Assembly: GCA_025765615.1 (NCBI GenBank)
Contig: JAIVFJ010000389.1
Location: 1 to 51,020, forward strand
Direction: 5' to 3'
DNA from: Zopfochytrium polystomum
Lineage: Eukaryota > Chytridiomycota > Chytridiomycetes > Chytridiales > Chytridiaceae
DNA length: 51,020 bases
The translations under genes were made by a program, and so were the position numbers. This document shows, piece after piece, positions 1 through 13,100 of this stretch. The first letter of the stretch is position 1. Every line of letters begins with the position of its first letter. The notes under the pieces were generated by a model. It did not search any database, was not told the DNA's origin, and was given only the letters and a program-made list of their open reading frames with translations.

Positions 1-214
1 CTCCTGGAACATTTGTCGCAGAGACTGAAGGTTGCATTCCGCATCCACGTTCTTAATAATGATGGAGAAGATCTGTACGGCGATACCCGCGTTCGCGGTG
101 TCGCTGAGCATATGTTGGCAGGTAATTGCGGGATGGGCTTTGCAAGAACGCCCGTTTTGAATCCGCCGAACGGTGTTGAGGAATTCTCCAGAAATTCCTC
201 GACCGAATGTCTCC
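1..214 (-). CDS. Partial gene off left edge, function unknown
   Basis: Seen: reading the minus strand from 214 down to 1 gives 71 uninterrupted codons that continue past the window edge. The composition looks like ordinary protein, for example a stretch reading AHPAITCQHMLSDTANAGIA and then a hydrophobic IFSIIIK segment. A pyrimidine-rich tract followed by AG (acceptor around 215-216) lies just upstream, so this is probably an internal exon; alternatively translation starts at the in-frame ATG at 111. I do not recognise the family. Earlier exons, if any, were not located between 217 and 1940. Confidence is moderate that it is coding and nil for function. Confidence 0.5.
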
Positions 215-1384
215 CTTTCGTGGGCAAAGGGAGGAGGCAGAGAGACAGAGAGCAACCCAGGGAGCGTGGGTGGTCATTAAAACGAACGCAGCCGGATTGG
301 CGCATTTCCGACGCAAGAGGAACTCCATGGCTGTCCGGCAGGCTTTAGCTCTCGCCGTTTTTATTTTTTTCGAAAGCAGAAATAGGTCAGAGACAGACAA
401 GGAGGGAGAGGCAGAGGGAGGAGTTGACAGGAAGAAACATAATCATGGAAGTGCGAGCGAGCTTCATAAGAGAATGTAACTCCTTGGGAGCGAAAGGAAG
501 CCGCTCTGGAGAGTCAGCTCCGACGCCGACGATGATGCTGACGACCGAGAGGAAAGAAGAATATTGGTAAAAAGGTCCAAAGAAGATGAAGGGTCACGGC
601 TTTTCTTAATCGACGTTGAAGTAAAAGGAGCGAAGCGAGAGGGTGTACGTCATCGCAATGTCTGCACGGCTGAAAATGAGCGGGAGAGCTATCAATGGAT
701 TTATCGCTGGGCTCTTGGTGTGCTAATTGGTCGTTGACCATTTCACCTGGCTTTGCTTTCAACAGAACGACGCTCAAAGCCACCATCGCCTCGGCATTGC
801 GCAGCGGCGGCAGTGACTATCTCATTTCATGTTTTGTTTCCGAGTGGTTCGGTCAGGTGGGTGCTTGTGTGTCTGTCAATGACAGTAAGGCGGTGGTGAG
901 AGCTGTGAGGTCTTTCCCACTGTCTGTCTCCATTGAGTCACCACTCCTATTTTGTTCGATAGTCGTTTGGCCGGAGCCGCGGCCCACAAGTGGTCGACTG
1001 CCAGATCCTCATTCGAACGCGTTACACCGCTTCTTCACCGAGGCAATTTCCAGGGCGGCCGGCATCTCCTTTGAATCCCTCGTCTATCATCCACGCGTGG
1101 TACTGAGGACGAGAAGCAACAGCCCCGCGCAATGGACAATTATGAGATTTAGTGAAGACTGATGAGATTTGATGAGCGGGACGCGAGTGACGCGGCGTGA
1201 GCATAAAGTGGAAGGAAAAGTCTTAACCCGTTGAACCTGACTTTCACAACGGCCCTTGCCACGCAAGGGGCCGGCGGTGTTCCAGCCGCCTCTGTCTGCG
1301 GCGGGGGCGACAGCGACACCTGACGCGTTGGCGCGTTTCTTGCAGTTCGGGACCTATTTTCCCGTTGTTTTCCGCCGACAGACA

Positions 1385-1415
<31 letters not shown>

Positions 1416-1939
1416 CGGAGAGAGAGTGTGTGTGTTTGTGTGTGTTTGTGTGTGTGTGTGTGTCACCGTTCCGTGCACTTATCCCCAGAAGCTTCGTTGA
1501 CGTCGAACTTGAAATCAAGTCCGGGGTGAAGGGTCAGAGACTGACAGGCCCAGTTGAGCATTTGCCTGTCTGTCTTCCTCCCCATGTTTTTTGTCTGCCT
1601 GTCTCTGGCCCAGTCCCCCGTGACTTGATTTGGACCAAATTTAAATCAAGTCCGTCGGTAAGTTGTTTTTGGGATATTGCAGAAATGCTGACGTGGAGAT
1701 TTCTCGACCGAAAGCGGGTTGTCTCTGCGTGAACTATGAGAGAGTTCTTCCGTTTGTTCTTCCGTTTCGGCTGAACTATCTTTCTTGCTGTTCGTTTCCA
1801 AGTTTTCCAAGAAAAGACAGGGAGTTGAACCATTCGGAGTATTCTTCATTAACTTATAAATAGCAGTGTGGTGCAAACAAAAAAAAAAAAAACACAAAAA
1901 CAGGCAAAAAACACCCAAGAAAAAAGAGCCCAAAAAATA
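215..1939. other. Stretch without a supported gene; two microsatellites
   Basis: Open frames here are short, overlap on both strands and lack coding character. It contains an (AG)n run at 1387-1415 followed directly by a (TG)n run at 1426-1463. Upstream exons of the left-edge gene and the promoter of the DJ-1 gene must lie here, but I could not place them. Confidence 0.6.
1387..1463. repeat. Compound (AG)n-(TG)n microsatellite
   Basis: Seen: (AG)n at 1387-1415, a short interruption, then (TG)n with TTT interruptions to 1463. Simple sequence repeat with no inferred function. Confidence 0.95.
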
Positions 1940-3020
1940 ATGAAGCGAATCCTCTTTATCGTGACCAGCCACGGCGACATGGGCAACACCGGCCGCAAGA
2001 CCGGATGGGTACGTTATTAACATATTCAAGATGCGTGGCGCGTCGTGCGTCGTGTGCGTCGTCGTCGGCTAACACGCTCGGTCACACACCAATCCCCGAC
2101 CTCACAAACCCACACAAATGACTTCTACTGTACAATCGTGGCAAACCGTCATTCCAAAAATCGCGCCGTCGCCACCCCCGCTCGCTCGGTGGGCTGCAGT
2201 TCCTTCCCGAAGGTTGGTGTCGCATCGTACTGCGATGGTGCGGCCGTTAACCAATTTCCCTCAACCCCCACCCACACAACCAAAAAAATAAAAAAAAAAT
2301 AAAAATATACATGCAGTCGCCCACCCGTACAACATCTTGATCAAAGCCGGCTTCGACATCACGGTCGCATCTCCCAAGGGCGGCGTCACCCCGATGGACC
2401 CTCAGTCTGGCATCGACTTTGCGAAAGACGAGGAGTGCATCGCGTTCCTCAAGGACGAAGCGGCCCAGAAGAAGATGACCCAGTCGATCAAGCTTTCCGA
2501 CGTCAACTACAACGACTTTGACGCCGTCGTGTTCCCGGGAGGCCACGGTTGGTAGCGCATTTTCATTTTTTTTCTTTTTCTTTGAAGGTTTTTTGCTACA
2601 CCGCCATCCCTAATTTTCCCATCATCCCTTGACATTCCCCCAAAAGGCCCAATGTTTGACCTCGCGACCGACGAGCTCTCGCAGTCGATCACCGCCAAAG
2701 TCTACGAAAAGGGCGGCGTCGTGAGTGCCGTCTGCCACGGCCCCGCCGGCCTGGTCAACGTCAAGCTGTCCACAGGCGAGCCATTGCTCAAAGGCAAGCG
2801 CGTGACGGGCTTCTCCAACTCGGAGGAGGACGCGGTCCAACTGACTTCTGTCATGCCGTTCCTGCTCGAGACCGAGCTCAAGCAGACGTCGCAGGCACTC
2901 TACGAAAAGGCCGACAAGGACTGGGGCGTCAGGGTCGTCGTCGACGGCCGCGTCGTCACCGGCCAGAACCCGGCGTCCGCGTCCGAGTTTGGCAAAGCGC
3001 TCGCCAAGCTGCTGGCCTGA
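1940..3020 (+). CDS. DJ-1/PfpI family protein, Hsp31-like
   Basis: Four exons: 1940-2008, 2200-2212, 2317-2547 and 2647-3020, giving 228 aa; all phases agree. Family knowledge: class I glutamine-amidotransferase-like fold, with Hsp31-type members acting as glyoxalase III or protein-repair and stress proteins in the cytosol. Seen: N-terminal ILFIVTSH strand, the TGxxxPExAHPY segment, FPGGHG, and the nucleophile elbow AVCHGPA with Cys134-His135, then TGxNPAS near the C-terminus. The conserved acidic residue that partners the cysteine (Glu18 in DJ-1, Glu30 in yeast Hsp31) is Glu27, encoded by the 13-nt second exon. Without that exon the flanking exons are out of phase and the PE motif is missing. 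The length matches the family. Specific activity cannot be told from sequence. Confidence 0.95.
2200..2212 (+). other. 13-nt microexon of the DJ-1/Hsp31 gene
   Basis: Seen: GCAG precedes and GTTGGT follows a 13-nt segment coding Phe-Leu-Pro-Glu plus the first base of a Val codon. 13 = 3n+1, which is exactly what is needed to connect exon 1 (phase 0) to exon 3 (which begins with two codon bases). The translation restores the family's PE-x-AHPY block and the conserved glutamate. Confidence 0.88.
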
Positions 3021-3303
3021 GGAGCTGTGTGTCCATCGGTCGTCATCGGTCCGTTCTTCGCCCGTGGGGTGTGCCTTTGTCGTATTTGCCTTTTTCTTGT
3101 CACAGGCAGCATCTGCCAAAACCCGCTTTGCAAAATACAATCCCATCCCGAGCTTTGACTCTCGTTTATGTTGGTTCTCGGAGCTGACCCGCAATGATAT
3201 CCGTAGAAAGAGTTTGCAAAAGGCCGCTCGTGGGGTGGATAGTGCGATCCGTGAGTGCCTGTGCTGTTCGGTGGCGAAGCCATCGTGAAAAGTGAGAACA
3301 GTA

Positions 3304-4175
3304 ATGGGAGGCAACCAGTGCGATGGTGAGCTGCCCACCGTCCTCTGGATTGTTCGGCACGGCCAACGGTAGCACCACCTCAAACTGTCGCTCTTTGACC
3401 GATTACTCCCATCCAGCATCGACCACGTATCGCCAACCTGGATCAAAACTGCCCGCGACCGCTACGACCCGCCGCTATCCCCGCTCGGCCGCCGCCAGGC
3501 CGCGTTGACGGGCGATCTCATCGCCGCAGCCACAACAGCCGCCACTTCCGGCATCATCGTCATCTACACCTCGCCGTTCACCCGCTGCGTCCAGACGGCT
3601 CGCGCCATCGCCGAAGCCTGCGCGGGAAAAGCTGGTCCGCGGCGCGCGAGCCGCCAGCATCGGCAGCAGCGGCAGCCGCCACCGGCCGTCCGCGTCGACG
3701 TCGAACTCCGCGAGCACATACCGGACCTTGACCTCGCGGTGCCGTACTACGGGCTAGATCCCACTGTGGCGGAGGCGGCGGCGGCCGAGGACGGGCTGTG
3801 GTGGATGTGGTGGCGGCCGTGGCGGAGGGAGGAGGCGGTGGCGGGGCCAGGCGGCAGCAGCAGCGGCAGCAGCAGCGGCAGCGGCAGCGGCGACGCGCAC
3901 GCCGACGGTGGGCTGCGGCGGGCGTGGCGCGGGGAGACGGAGGAGGCTGCGGGCGCGAGGATCGTGCGCACGGCGCGGCGCATCGCAGGCGAGCGAGGCG
4001 AAGAAGGCGGTGGCGGCGGCGGAGTCGACGGAGGCCCGGGGACGGCGGCGTGCGGTGCTGCAGCGTGACCAAGCTGGTGCGCGGCGGCGCAGGTCAGGCC
4101 GGCAATGCAGCGGCGGCGGCGGCGGCGTGGAGGGCAGAGATGGTGGTGTTCGATGGGCACCTTGGGTTGAGGTGA
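3304..4175 (+). CDS. Histidine phosphatase (PGAM) family, C-terminal half damaged
   Basis: Exon 1 is 3304-3368, a 48-nt intron spans 3369-3416, and exon 2 starts at 3417. Seen: VLWIVRHGQR gives the RHG signature with the phospho-acceptor His19. After the splice come LSPLGRRQA and then IVIYTSPFTRCVQTA, the usual second and third blocks of the branch-2 superfamily. The same frame stops at 4068 after a Gly/Ser-rich insertion. A family-like C-terminus (CSVTKLV, then EMVVFDGHLGLR, stop at 4175) lies in the -1 frame, so there is a frame break between about 3990 and 4050. The segment that should carry the second catalytic histidine is not seen in any frame. The region is very GC-rich with triplet repeats. 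It may be an assembly fault or a decayed gene; substrate unknown. Confidence 0.68.
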
Positions 4176-4347
4176 GCGAGCGAAGCAAAGTAGGCACGAG
4201 TGCGTGTGGCGTTGTCGGTCAAAAGAAAAACGAAAAAAGAAAAAATAGATCCATTTTTGCACCACCCAGCCTCGTCGCCGCCGCCACCACCGCCTTAAGC
4301 TTGCAGGCTGCCGCCCATCCATCCATTCATCCATCGCCGCCAGCAAA

Positions 4348-5547
4348 ATGACTTCGCCCTCCGCCTACTCGGTCTCCCTCACGGCCACGGTCAGCGCCTC
4401 TTCTTACTGGGACGAGGGCCCGTGCGCCAACGAGGTCTGCAGCCCTGTCCAGGTCATCGATGCGCAGACCGTCACCGGCATCAACTCGGGTGCCGGCACC
4501 CGCTGGGCCTCCAAGCCCGACTACATCAACAGCACAGGTTCCTGCAACCCCCAGTGGTAAGAGTCATCTTCTGCTCCAACCAGCGAGTCGGCGAAATGCC
4601 CCAGCAAACCTCCCTCACTCTCGTCCATTTAGGATCAACTTCGTCTTCGGAACGACTTCCTCGCCGATTGTCCTCTACTATGTGGGACCTTTCCCTCCCA
4701 ACTCCGATTGCTCCCTTCCTTGTCATCTGACCCCTCACCGTTCCTCCTCCACCCAAAAGGCCAACGTGCAATACGGCGACACCTCGGACACCTTTGATGG
4801 CGGCGTCCTCCTCGGCGCCCGCCGCTGCCCCAACGTGTCCGTCGCATACAGCCCCATAGCCGACGTCACCTTCTACCCGCTGACCTCGCCCGACGACTTT
4901 TCCTGCATGATTGGATCGACCGCGGACAATGGCGTGTCGGAGCGCCTCGACACGCTGACGTTCGCGAACACGAGCAAGTACAATGCAAACGTGAAGCAGA
5001 TGCGCTTCTCGTGGTCCAATCTCGTGCCCAGGGGCAGCTTTGGGACGAGGACGTGCCAGATGGATGTCAGCGAGGTAAAAGGCGCCACACACGTACACAC
5101 ACTCCACGCCCGTTTTTTTTCTTTTGGAGAATGTTCCGTGCGGTCCCTAAATTTAGAAGCCAAGGGAGAGAGTGACGGAAATGGGATGACGCCTCTTCCA
5201 CACTACCGTGCAATTCTAGCGCCAGCCGCTTATTGCTTCTCCCTCTTTCACAGATTTTCATCGCCCGTTTCAACAGTAACGGGTTGTCGTCAACGTCCTC
5301 GTCTTCGTCTTCGTCGCAGACCGCCGCAGCAACCAACGGCGGATCCGCCTCCGGCACCGATGCGACGGTTTCCACGACGTCCTCGTCGTCCCTCTCCGGC
5401 GTGGCGGTCGCATTCATTGTCATTGCCGCCATCGTTGGCGCGTGCGTCGGCGCCGTCCTGTTCATCAGGTACAGGAACATTGAAAAGAGGAGGAAGCGCG
5501 CGGCCGAATTGAGGGCGCTCCGTTCCGGATTCGAACCGATGCAGTGA
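4348..5547 (+). CDS. Single-pass membrane protein, unknown function
   Basis: Exons 4348-4556, 4633-4681, 4760-5074 and 5254-5547 give 288 aa. The 78-nt intron 4682-4759 is in frame and could instead be retained. Seen: an N-terminal domain with paired cysteines, a Ser-rich stalk (about residues 203-247), a 23-residue hydrophobic segment (about 240-262) and a short basic tail starting RYRNIEKRRKR, ending RSGFEPMQ. The basic tail suggests the C-terminus faces the cytosol, which is a type I topology. No clear cleavable signal peptide is visible at the chosen start, so an upstream first exon may be missing. It resembles the stalk-TM-tail layout of fungal surface sensors, but I do not recognise the ectodomain. 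Confidence 0.7.
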
Positions 5548-5971
5548 TTAATTCTGTTGTTGCGACCGAGGTTTTTTTCTTTTTTTTCCCTTCTTTTCTC
5601 TGGCCCGGCGGTTTTGCATCTGACGGGTTTGTGGAAGTAACTCTTTCCCTTTTCTTGTTGTGTTTATTCACTGCACCGTTCGCATTTTCCCATTCCTTTG
5701 GTTCTGGTTCATTCCTTTAATTAAGCCAACCATCTGTTAAGCGCAGCTGCTGTTTCTGTTCTCCAGTACTCCATGCGTCTTTCTATCAATTGAAAGTTAT
5801 GTGTTTCTCCGCCCATCCACTCTCTTCCCGACTCCCCTCACTTCACCACGTGTAATTGAGTCCTCAGCTTTCCCTTCTGAACAAAGTAACGAATCATCCG
5901 CGCCAATTCATTGCGAAAACGAAAAAACGAAAACTACTCTGCTGACATCAATACTTATTAGAAGTGCTAAA
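5548..5971. other. Convergent intergenic spacer
   Basis: Lies between the ends of the membrane-protein gene (+) and RVB2 (-). T-rich sequence typical of 3' ends; no supported gene. Confidence 0.6.
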
Positions 5972-8282
<2,311 letters not shown>

Positions 8283-9122
8283 CGTAGTTCTTTCTTCTTT
8301 TTTCTTTCTTTATTTCTCGTTTTTGGAATTTTGCATATCACTTGGTCGCATTTTACAACTCCGCTTATTCGGATGGCCATTGCATTTGCGAACCTTGGGG
8401 CGTGATGTAGGTCTTTGGGGGCGACACAGGGCAGGTAGTATGCATCCGCTACTGATCGGACGCAGCTAGAACAGCGCTGTCTTGACTTCCATTTTTTTGT
8501 TGGATTACGAATTCGGCTTGAGATATTGCAAGTTCAGTTACCAAGGGGAAGACGTTGACTGGCTTCCTAGTCGGCTCAATACTCTTAACGCCCACCCTCG
8601 CTCCCGAACAGAGATGCTGAGAGAAAACAAATGAATCAGAAATCTTAGGCCTTAGATTCCAACCCTCTCACCATGCAATTCCACATGCGCAGTCGAGAGT
8701 CATCCCGAGAACATTTGGGATTGGGAGCGGAACAACAATTTTGCACTTAGTGCACACAAAACGCCAGCCGGAGACGACTTCGTCGCCCACGTCCGCAAGT
8801 TCCTCGTAGGCCCAAAGCCCACCTCGGACGGCGCCTAGCCGTTCGGTGTGAGGCCGCGTTCGCGTCGGCGGTTGGGCCGGAAGGCGACACCCGCCGCGCG
8901 GCGTGGATGGCGCTTTCGCGGAAGTCGCGGCTTTCGGCGACGGATCCCATCCCGGGAGACCTTTTGAGGTGTGTGTCTAGTAGACAGCGCGCGTCTGTGT
9001 GTGTGTGTGTGTGTGTGTGTTTCAACGAAACCTGACGCCTCTTCCCCATTTGAGGAACTTTCGATCCGCGTCCTCCCACCTACGCACCCAGACGCCGACA
9101 GATCTCCGAGATATTCTCGATC
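8283..9122. other. Intergenic region with (TG)n repeat
   Basis: Contains the RVB2 5' flank and a (TG)n microsatellite at about 8996-9021. Open frames on both strands lack coding character. I see no gene I can support. Confidence 0.5.
8996..9021. repeat. (TG)n microsatellite
   Basis: Uninterrupted alternating TG of about 26 nt. Confidence 0.95.
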
Positions 9123-9540
9123 GTATGTTAAAAGACAACATATTTGATTACCTCAAGTTCAAAGGCGCGGACCGCGCGCTGGTCAGACTGATCGAGTTCT
9201 CGGCTGGACGCGGCCAGAATGTGGTTTTCGGGAGTGGTTGACGCATGCGTGATATTACAAGGGCGGGAAAATTGATGAAGCCCCAGACGATTCCAAGTAT
9301 GAGTTTATTTTATCATTCATTCCCTGTAGCTGGTTGCGATGGTTCTACAAATGGGATTCAGAGGACTTAACGGTGTCTGCTTTTTCGTTTCTCCAATAAA
9401 AGGAGCATGAGCCTTTTTTGTTTGAGGAACTGGCACTCGAAAAGTATGGAAAAGATAGCCACCGGTCTCTCATCGCAGAAGGCCGTTACACTGGTGTGCA
9501 GGATGCAATCCTGTGTTTCCAGAGGCAGAATTTTGTATAG
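9123..9540 (+). CDS. Possible small gene, unknown, start uncertain
   Basis: Seen: protein-like reading begins at ATG 9123 (MLKDNIFDYLKFKGADRALV). After a frame change near 9235-9255 it resumes as YYKGGKIDEAPDDS, and ends in a 45-codon stretch (EHEPFLFEELALEKYGKDSH ... CFQRQNFV) with a stop at 9538-9540. Joining the last parts needs two very short introns (about 9297-9329, 33 nt, and 9371-9400, 30 nt), both with GT and AG ends. The frame change upstream is unexplained. No family recognised. It could be a decayed gene or contain an indel. Confidence 0.3.
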
Positions 9541-10189
9541 AGCCGCGAACAGAATATTCGCGAAAATTTTCGTGTTAGTCGATGAGTTGCGAACGGATAT
9601 CCGGAGCAGCGCGAGTCAGCATCGTAAAAGTTGCCATGCTGTTCACGAAAGCGACTCGTTTGTATCACCTCGTGCTGCACTGTCTAGTGTCTATTCTTTA
9701 TTTTTTCTTCTCTTCCTTCTCGTCCTCGTCCTCGTCCTCCTCCTCTTCCTCATCCTTCCTCTTCCGCTTTCTTCCTCTTCTCCTTCTTCATTCTCTTCTT
9801 CTTTTTCCTCTTCGCGTTCTTCCACATTACTTGCCATCCTCATCGATGCTTGGAATCATTATTTCGAAGGCCTGTTTGATGTCAGGAGGCGATTGCGCGA
9901 GAACCTTACCGAAGCCTGTTGGTGTGTGTGTTTTTGCAGGAATTCTTTGTCCCCTGGTCTGACCTCCCTCCTCCTCACCCAGTCTCCTCCAATCGCTGCC
10001 ACACACAGCTATTAATCGACCCATCCATGCCGAGTAATGAAGCGCCGATCGATAAAACTCCCGCCCTCTTTTCAACAAAATTACACCCAAACTTCCGCAT
10101 TACGGTCGCGGACCAAGTAAGGGCAAGGGCACAAACAAAAGGGTTTGAAGGAAAACTAAATGTGAGAAAGTCTCAAAACCGACAATCAA
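9541..10189. other. Intergenic region with TCC/TTC-rich tract
   Basis: A pyrimidine-rich imperfect (TCC/TTC)n tract fills about 9700-9830. This is the 3' flank of the ABCC gene. Open frames here are low-complexity artefacts; no gene supported. Confidence 0.55.
9700..9830. repeat. Imperfect TCC/TTC pyrimidine tract
   Basis: Almost pure C/T on the plus strand, with repeated TCC, TTC and CTC triplets. Confidence 0.85.
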
Positions 10190-13100
10190 TTAGAGTCCGG
10201 ACGACTCGACCAGCTTTGCAAACAACGACCCCGGGTCCTCCCTCAACCTAGCCGGCGTGTCAAACTCCGCCACGCGCCCGGCGTCCATGACGAGCACGCG
10301 GTCAGAGTCCAGGATGGTCCGGATGCGGTGCGCGACGGTCAGCACCGTCGCCGCCTTGAACTCTCTGCGGATCGTGGCCTGCAGCAGCGCGTCGGTCTGC
10401 AGGTCGATGCCGGCCGTCGCCTCGTCGAGCACCAGCACCGCGCTCTTGCGGAGGATCGCCCGTGCGAGGCAGAGCAGCTGCCGCTCGCCGACGCTGAGGT
10501 TATCGCCGCCCGACTGCACCAGGGCGTCGAGGCCGCCACCGCCGCCGCCCGGGGTGGAGCCTTCTGTCTCGGTACTGTCGGTGGTGGCGGCGGCGCCGAG
10601 CTCGATAACCTTTTCCTTGAGGTGCGATTTTTCGAGGGCCGCCCACAGCTCGGCGTCTGTGCAGCGGCCGGTGGGGTCCAGGTTCTCCCGGACCGTGCTT
10701 GCAAAGAGGATGGGGTCCTGCGGGATGATAGTCATGCGGCTGCGCAGGTCCGCGAGGCCGACGGTGGCAATATCGACTCCGTCCACGGTGATGCTGCCGG
10801 CGGCGGCCTCGACGATGCGGAAGAGCGCAACGGACAGGCTGCTCTTGCCCGCGCCGGTTCGCCCTACGATACCAACCTTTTCGCCTGGTTTTACGGAGAT
10901 GTTGAGATTTTTCAGGACCAGGGGCGTGTTTGGGCGGTATCGGAGGCTATAGTCGGTGAATGTAACGGCGCCGCGTTCGGGCCACGATTCAGGAAGAGAG
11001 AGCGCCGTCGTATTTTCTGGCGCTTCAGACTCGAGGTTGGAGTATTCGACAAGGCGTTCGATAGAGGTTGAAGAGTTTTCGATCTTGTCCACGTCATTTG
11101 GTTAGCATGGTGACTTAAACGAAAGTGAACATGAAAGCTGCAGCTGGTCTACTCACATCTCCGTAAACTCGCATAATTGTGTAAAGGTAGTTTACAATCT
11201 GGAAAGCGTAGCTCAACGACAGCCCAGCCATTCCTGGGGTGAGATTCCGTCTTTCCACAACCGCAAATACTGCTGCCCCGGCTGCGATCACCGCTCCGAG
11301 CGTTTCGATTCGCACCTGGAGCCACTTGTTGGACGCTATCATTGAGCACAATCCACTTTGGTTGAGGTCCTGGAGGTCGCTAAACTTGTCGAAGTAAACA
11401 TGCTGCTTTCCAAAAGAGCGAATCACCGCGGCGCCAGAGATCGTCGTTCCCGCCAGTGAGTAAATGGGCGAATTAGCCACAGAGTTGAGGCGCTTCATTT
11501 CGCGAGACGTTTTGAGGTAGTAATTCTGCAACAAGTAGAATGTAATCCCGACAGGGACGACCAGCACGAGGAAGAGGGGTGTCACGCTACAGATAACGCC
11601 CAGCGTGGCAAGAGCTGAGCCAAGGTTCGTAAAGAACTGAACGAACGAGCCGACAACCATTTCGTCAACCGTCCTTATATCTTGGGCGAACCGATTGGTG
11701 ATTCTGCATCATGATTCGATTTCGATGGAAAGTCAGCGGTGTCATGGAGACTGCAAACCACAAACTTACCGCCCTACAGGCGTCACATCGAACCAGGCCA
11801 TCGGAGCGCGCATTACGCTCTTCAACATTGACTTATGCATCTTGCGCGCAGCGTTCATTCCGGTCACTGTATACATGGTCATATTAGTAGCGTACGCCAA
11901 GATGCTCGTCGCCACGATGAGGGCCGCGTAAATGCCCAGGTAGAAAACAGTCGAATGAGGCCCAGAGTCTTTGCCCGCAATTTCAGTCGTCCAATGCTCG
12001 AGCCACACAGTCGATCCCACTTTTGCGACTTGCATCGCCACAAGAAGCAGGAGGTTGAAAATGACCCACCCGACGCCAGCAGCGTTGATGTAAGCACCGT
12101 AGACGTTTCGCGAGACTCGGCCGCGCGATATTTTTTCATTTTGAATGAGCTTGCCATCGCCCTTGACGTTGCTTTTCTCGTCCTTTTTGTCGTCCTTGGC
12201 GCCGTTCAGGGAGTCACCGTCTTCGGTAGTGGCATCCTCCGAATCGGACTCCTTCTTTGTCTCGGGCTGGTCGGCATTATTCGCTTCGTCGACATCTGCC
12301 AAAGAGGACTCAATGGCCGTGGCGCCATCGCCACCGGTAACAGCTTGCTCGTCCCCTTTCGCAACACTTTCAACAACTCCGCGAAGCAACCCACAGTCCT
12401 TTTGCATCAGGTCTTCAAAGGTGCCTTGCTCCGCAATAGTGTTGGAGTCGAGGACGATAACCTTGTCGCACTGGTGCAAATGATTGATTCCGTGAGTCAC
12501 GAGGATGCGAGTCTTGGATTTGAGGAGTCCATTGGGGCCAATAAGTCGCTGGAAGATATGATTGTCTACGTGCGCGTCAACCGCAGACAACGGGTCATCC
12601 TAGATCACGTTTTCGATGCCATGTAAATTGAAAAATAAATTGACGTGAAAAGGGAACCTAGACAGACACTTACAAAAATCAAAATATCAGCATTGCTGTA
12701 AGCCGCACGAGCGAGTTGAATTCGTTGCTTCTGCCCTAAATATGCACGCTATTGTGAGTTTTTGCACAAAGCAGTCAGTAAGCGAGTCTCACCGCCAGAA
12801 AGATTTATGCCCCGTTCTCCAATTTCGGTCTGATCTCCAGCGTCCATGGCAGCAAGGTCGCGTGTAAGTGAGCAAGCCTCAATGACAGCTAAGTTCAGGA
12901 TGAAAAAAGAACCGACGCCGATTAGTATGAGACTGATGCCAACGTACGGAGTGTTCATTGGCCCCTCACCATTGTATCTTGTGGCATCATACTCGGATCC
13001 AAACAAGATGCTGTCTCTGACGGTCAGGTTCTCGATCCATGCTTGTTGACTGACATAAGCCACCGATCCGGCCATTCTCACAGAGCCACTCTTCTTGTAC

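Noticed and set aside
1256..1732. 158-codon plus-strand frame
   Set aside because: Runs through the AG/TG microsatellite; no start context or conserved sequence.
3578..4346. Several long frames on both strands
   Set aside because: Very GC-rich triplet-repeat sequence keeps all frames open; Arg/Pro/Ala runs are shadows of the phosphatase gene.
9241..9260. TGA read as tryptophan to rescue the 9.2 kb orphan
   Set aside because: DJ-1, QCR7, FAM72 and Yippee-like all end at TGA where the family ends, so TGA is a stop here.
12846..13049. Plus-strand frames across the ABCC nucleotide-binding exons
   Set aside because: Antisense shadows of NBD1 and an adjoining intron.
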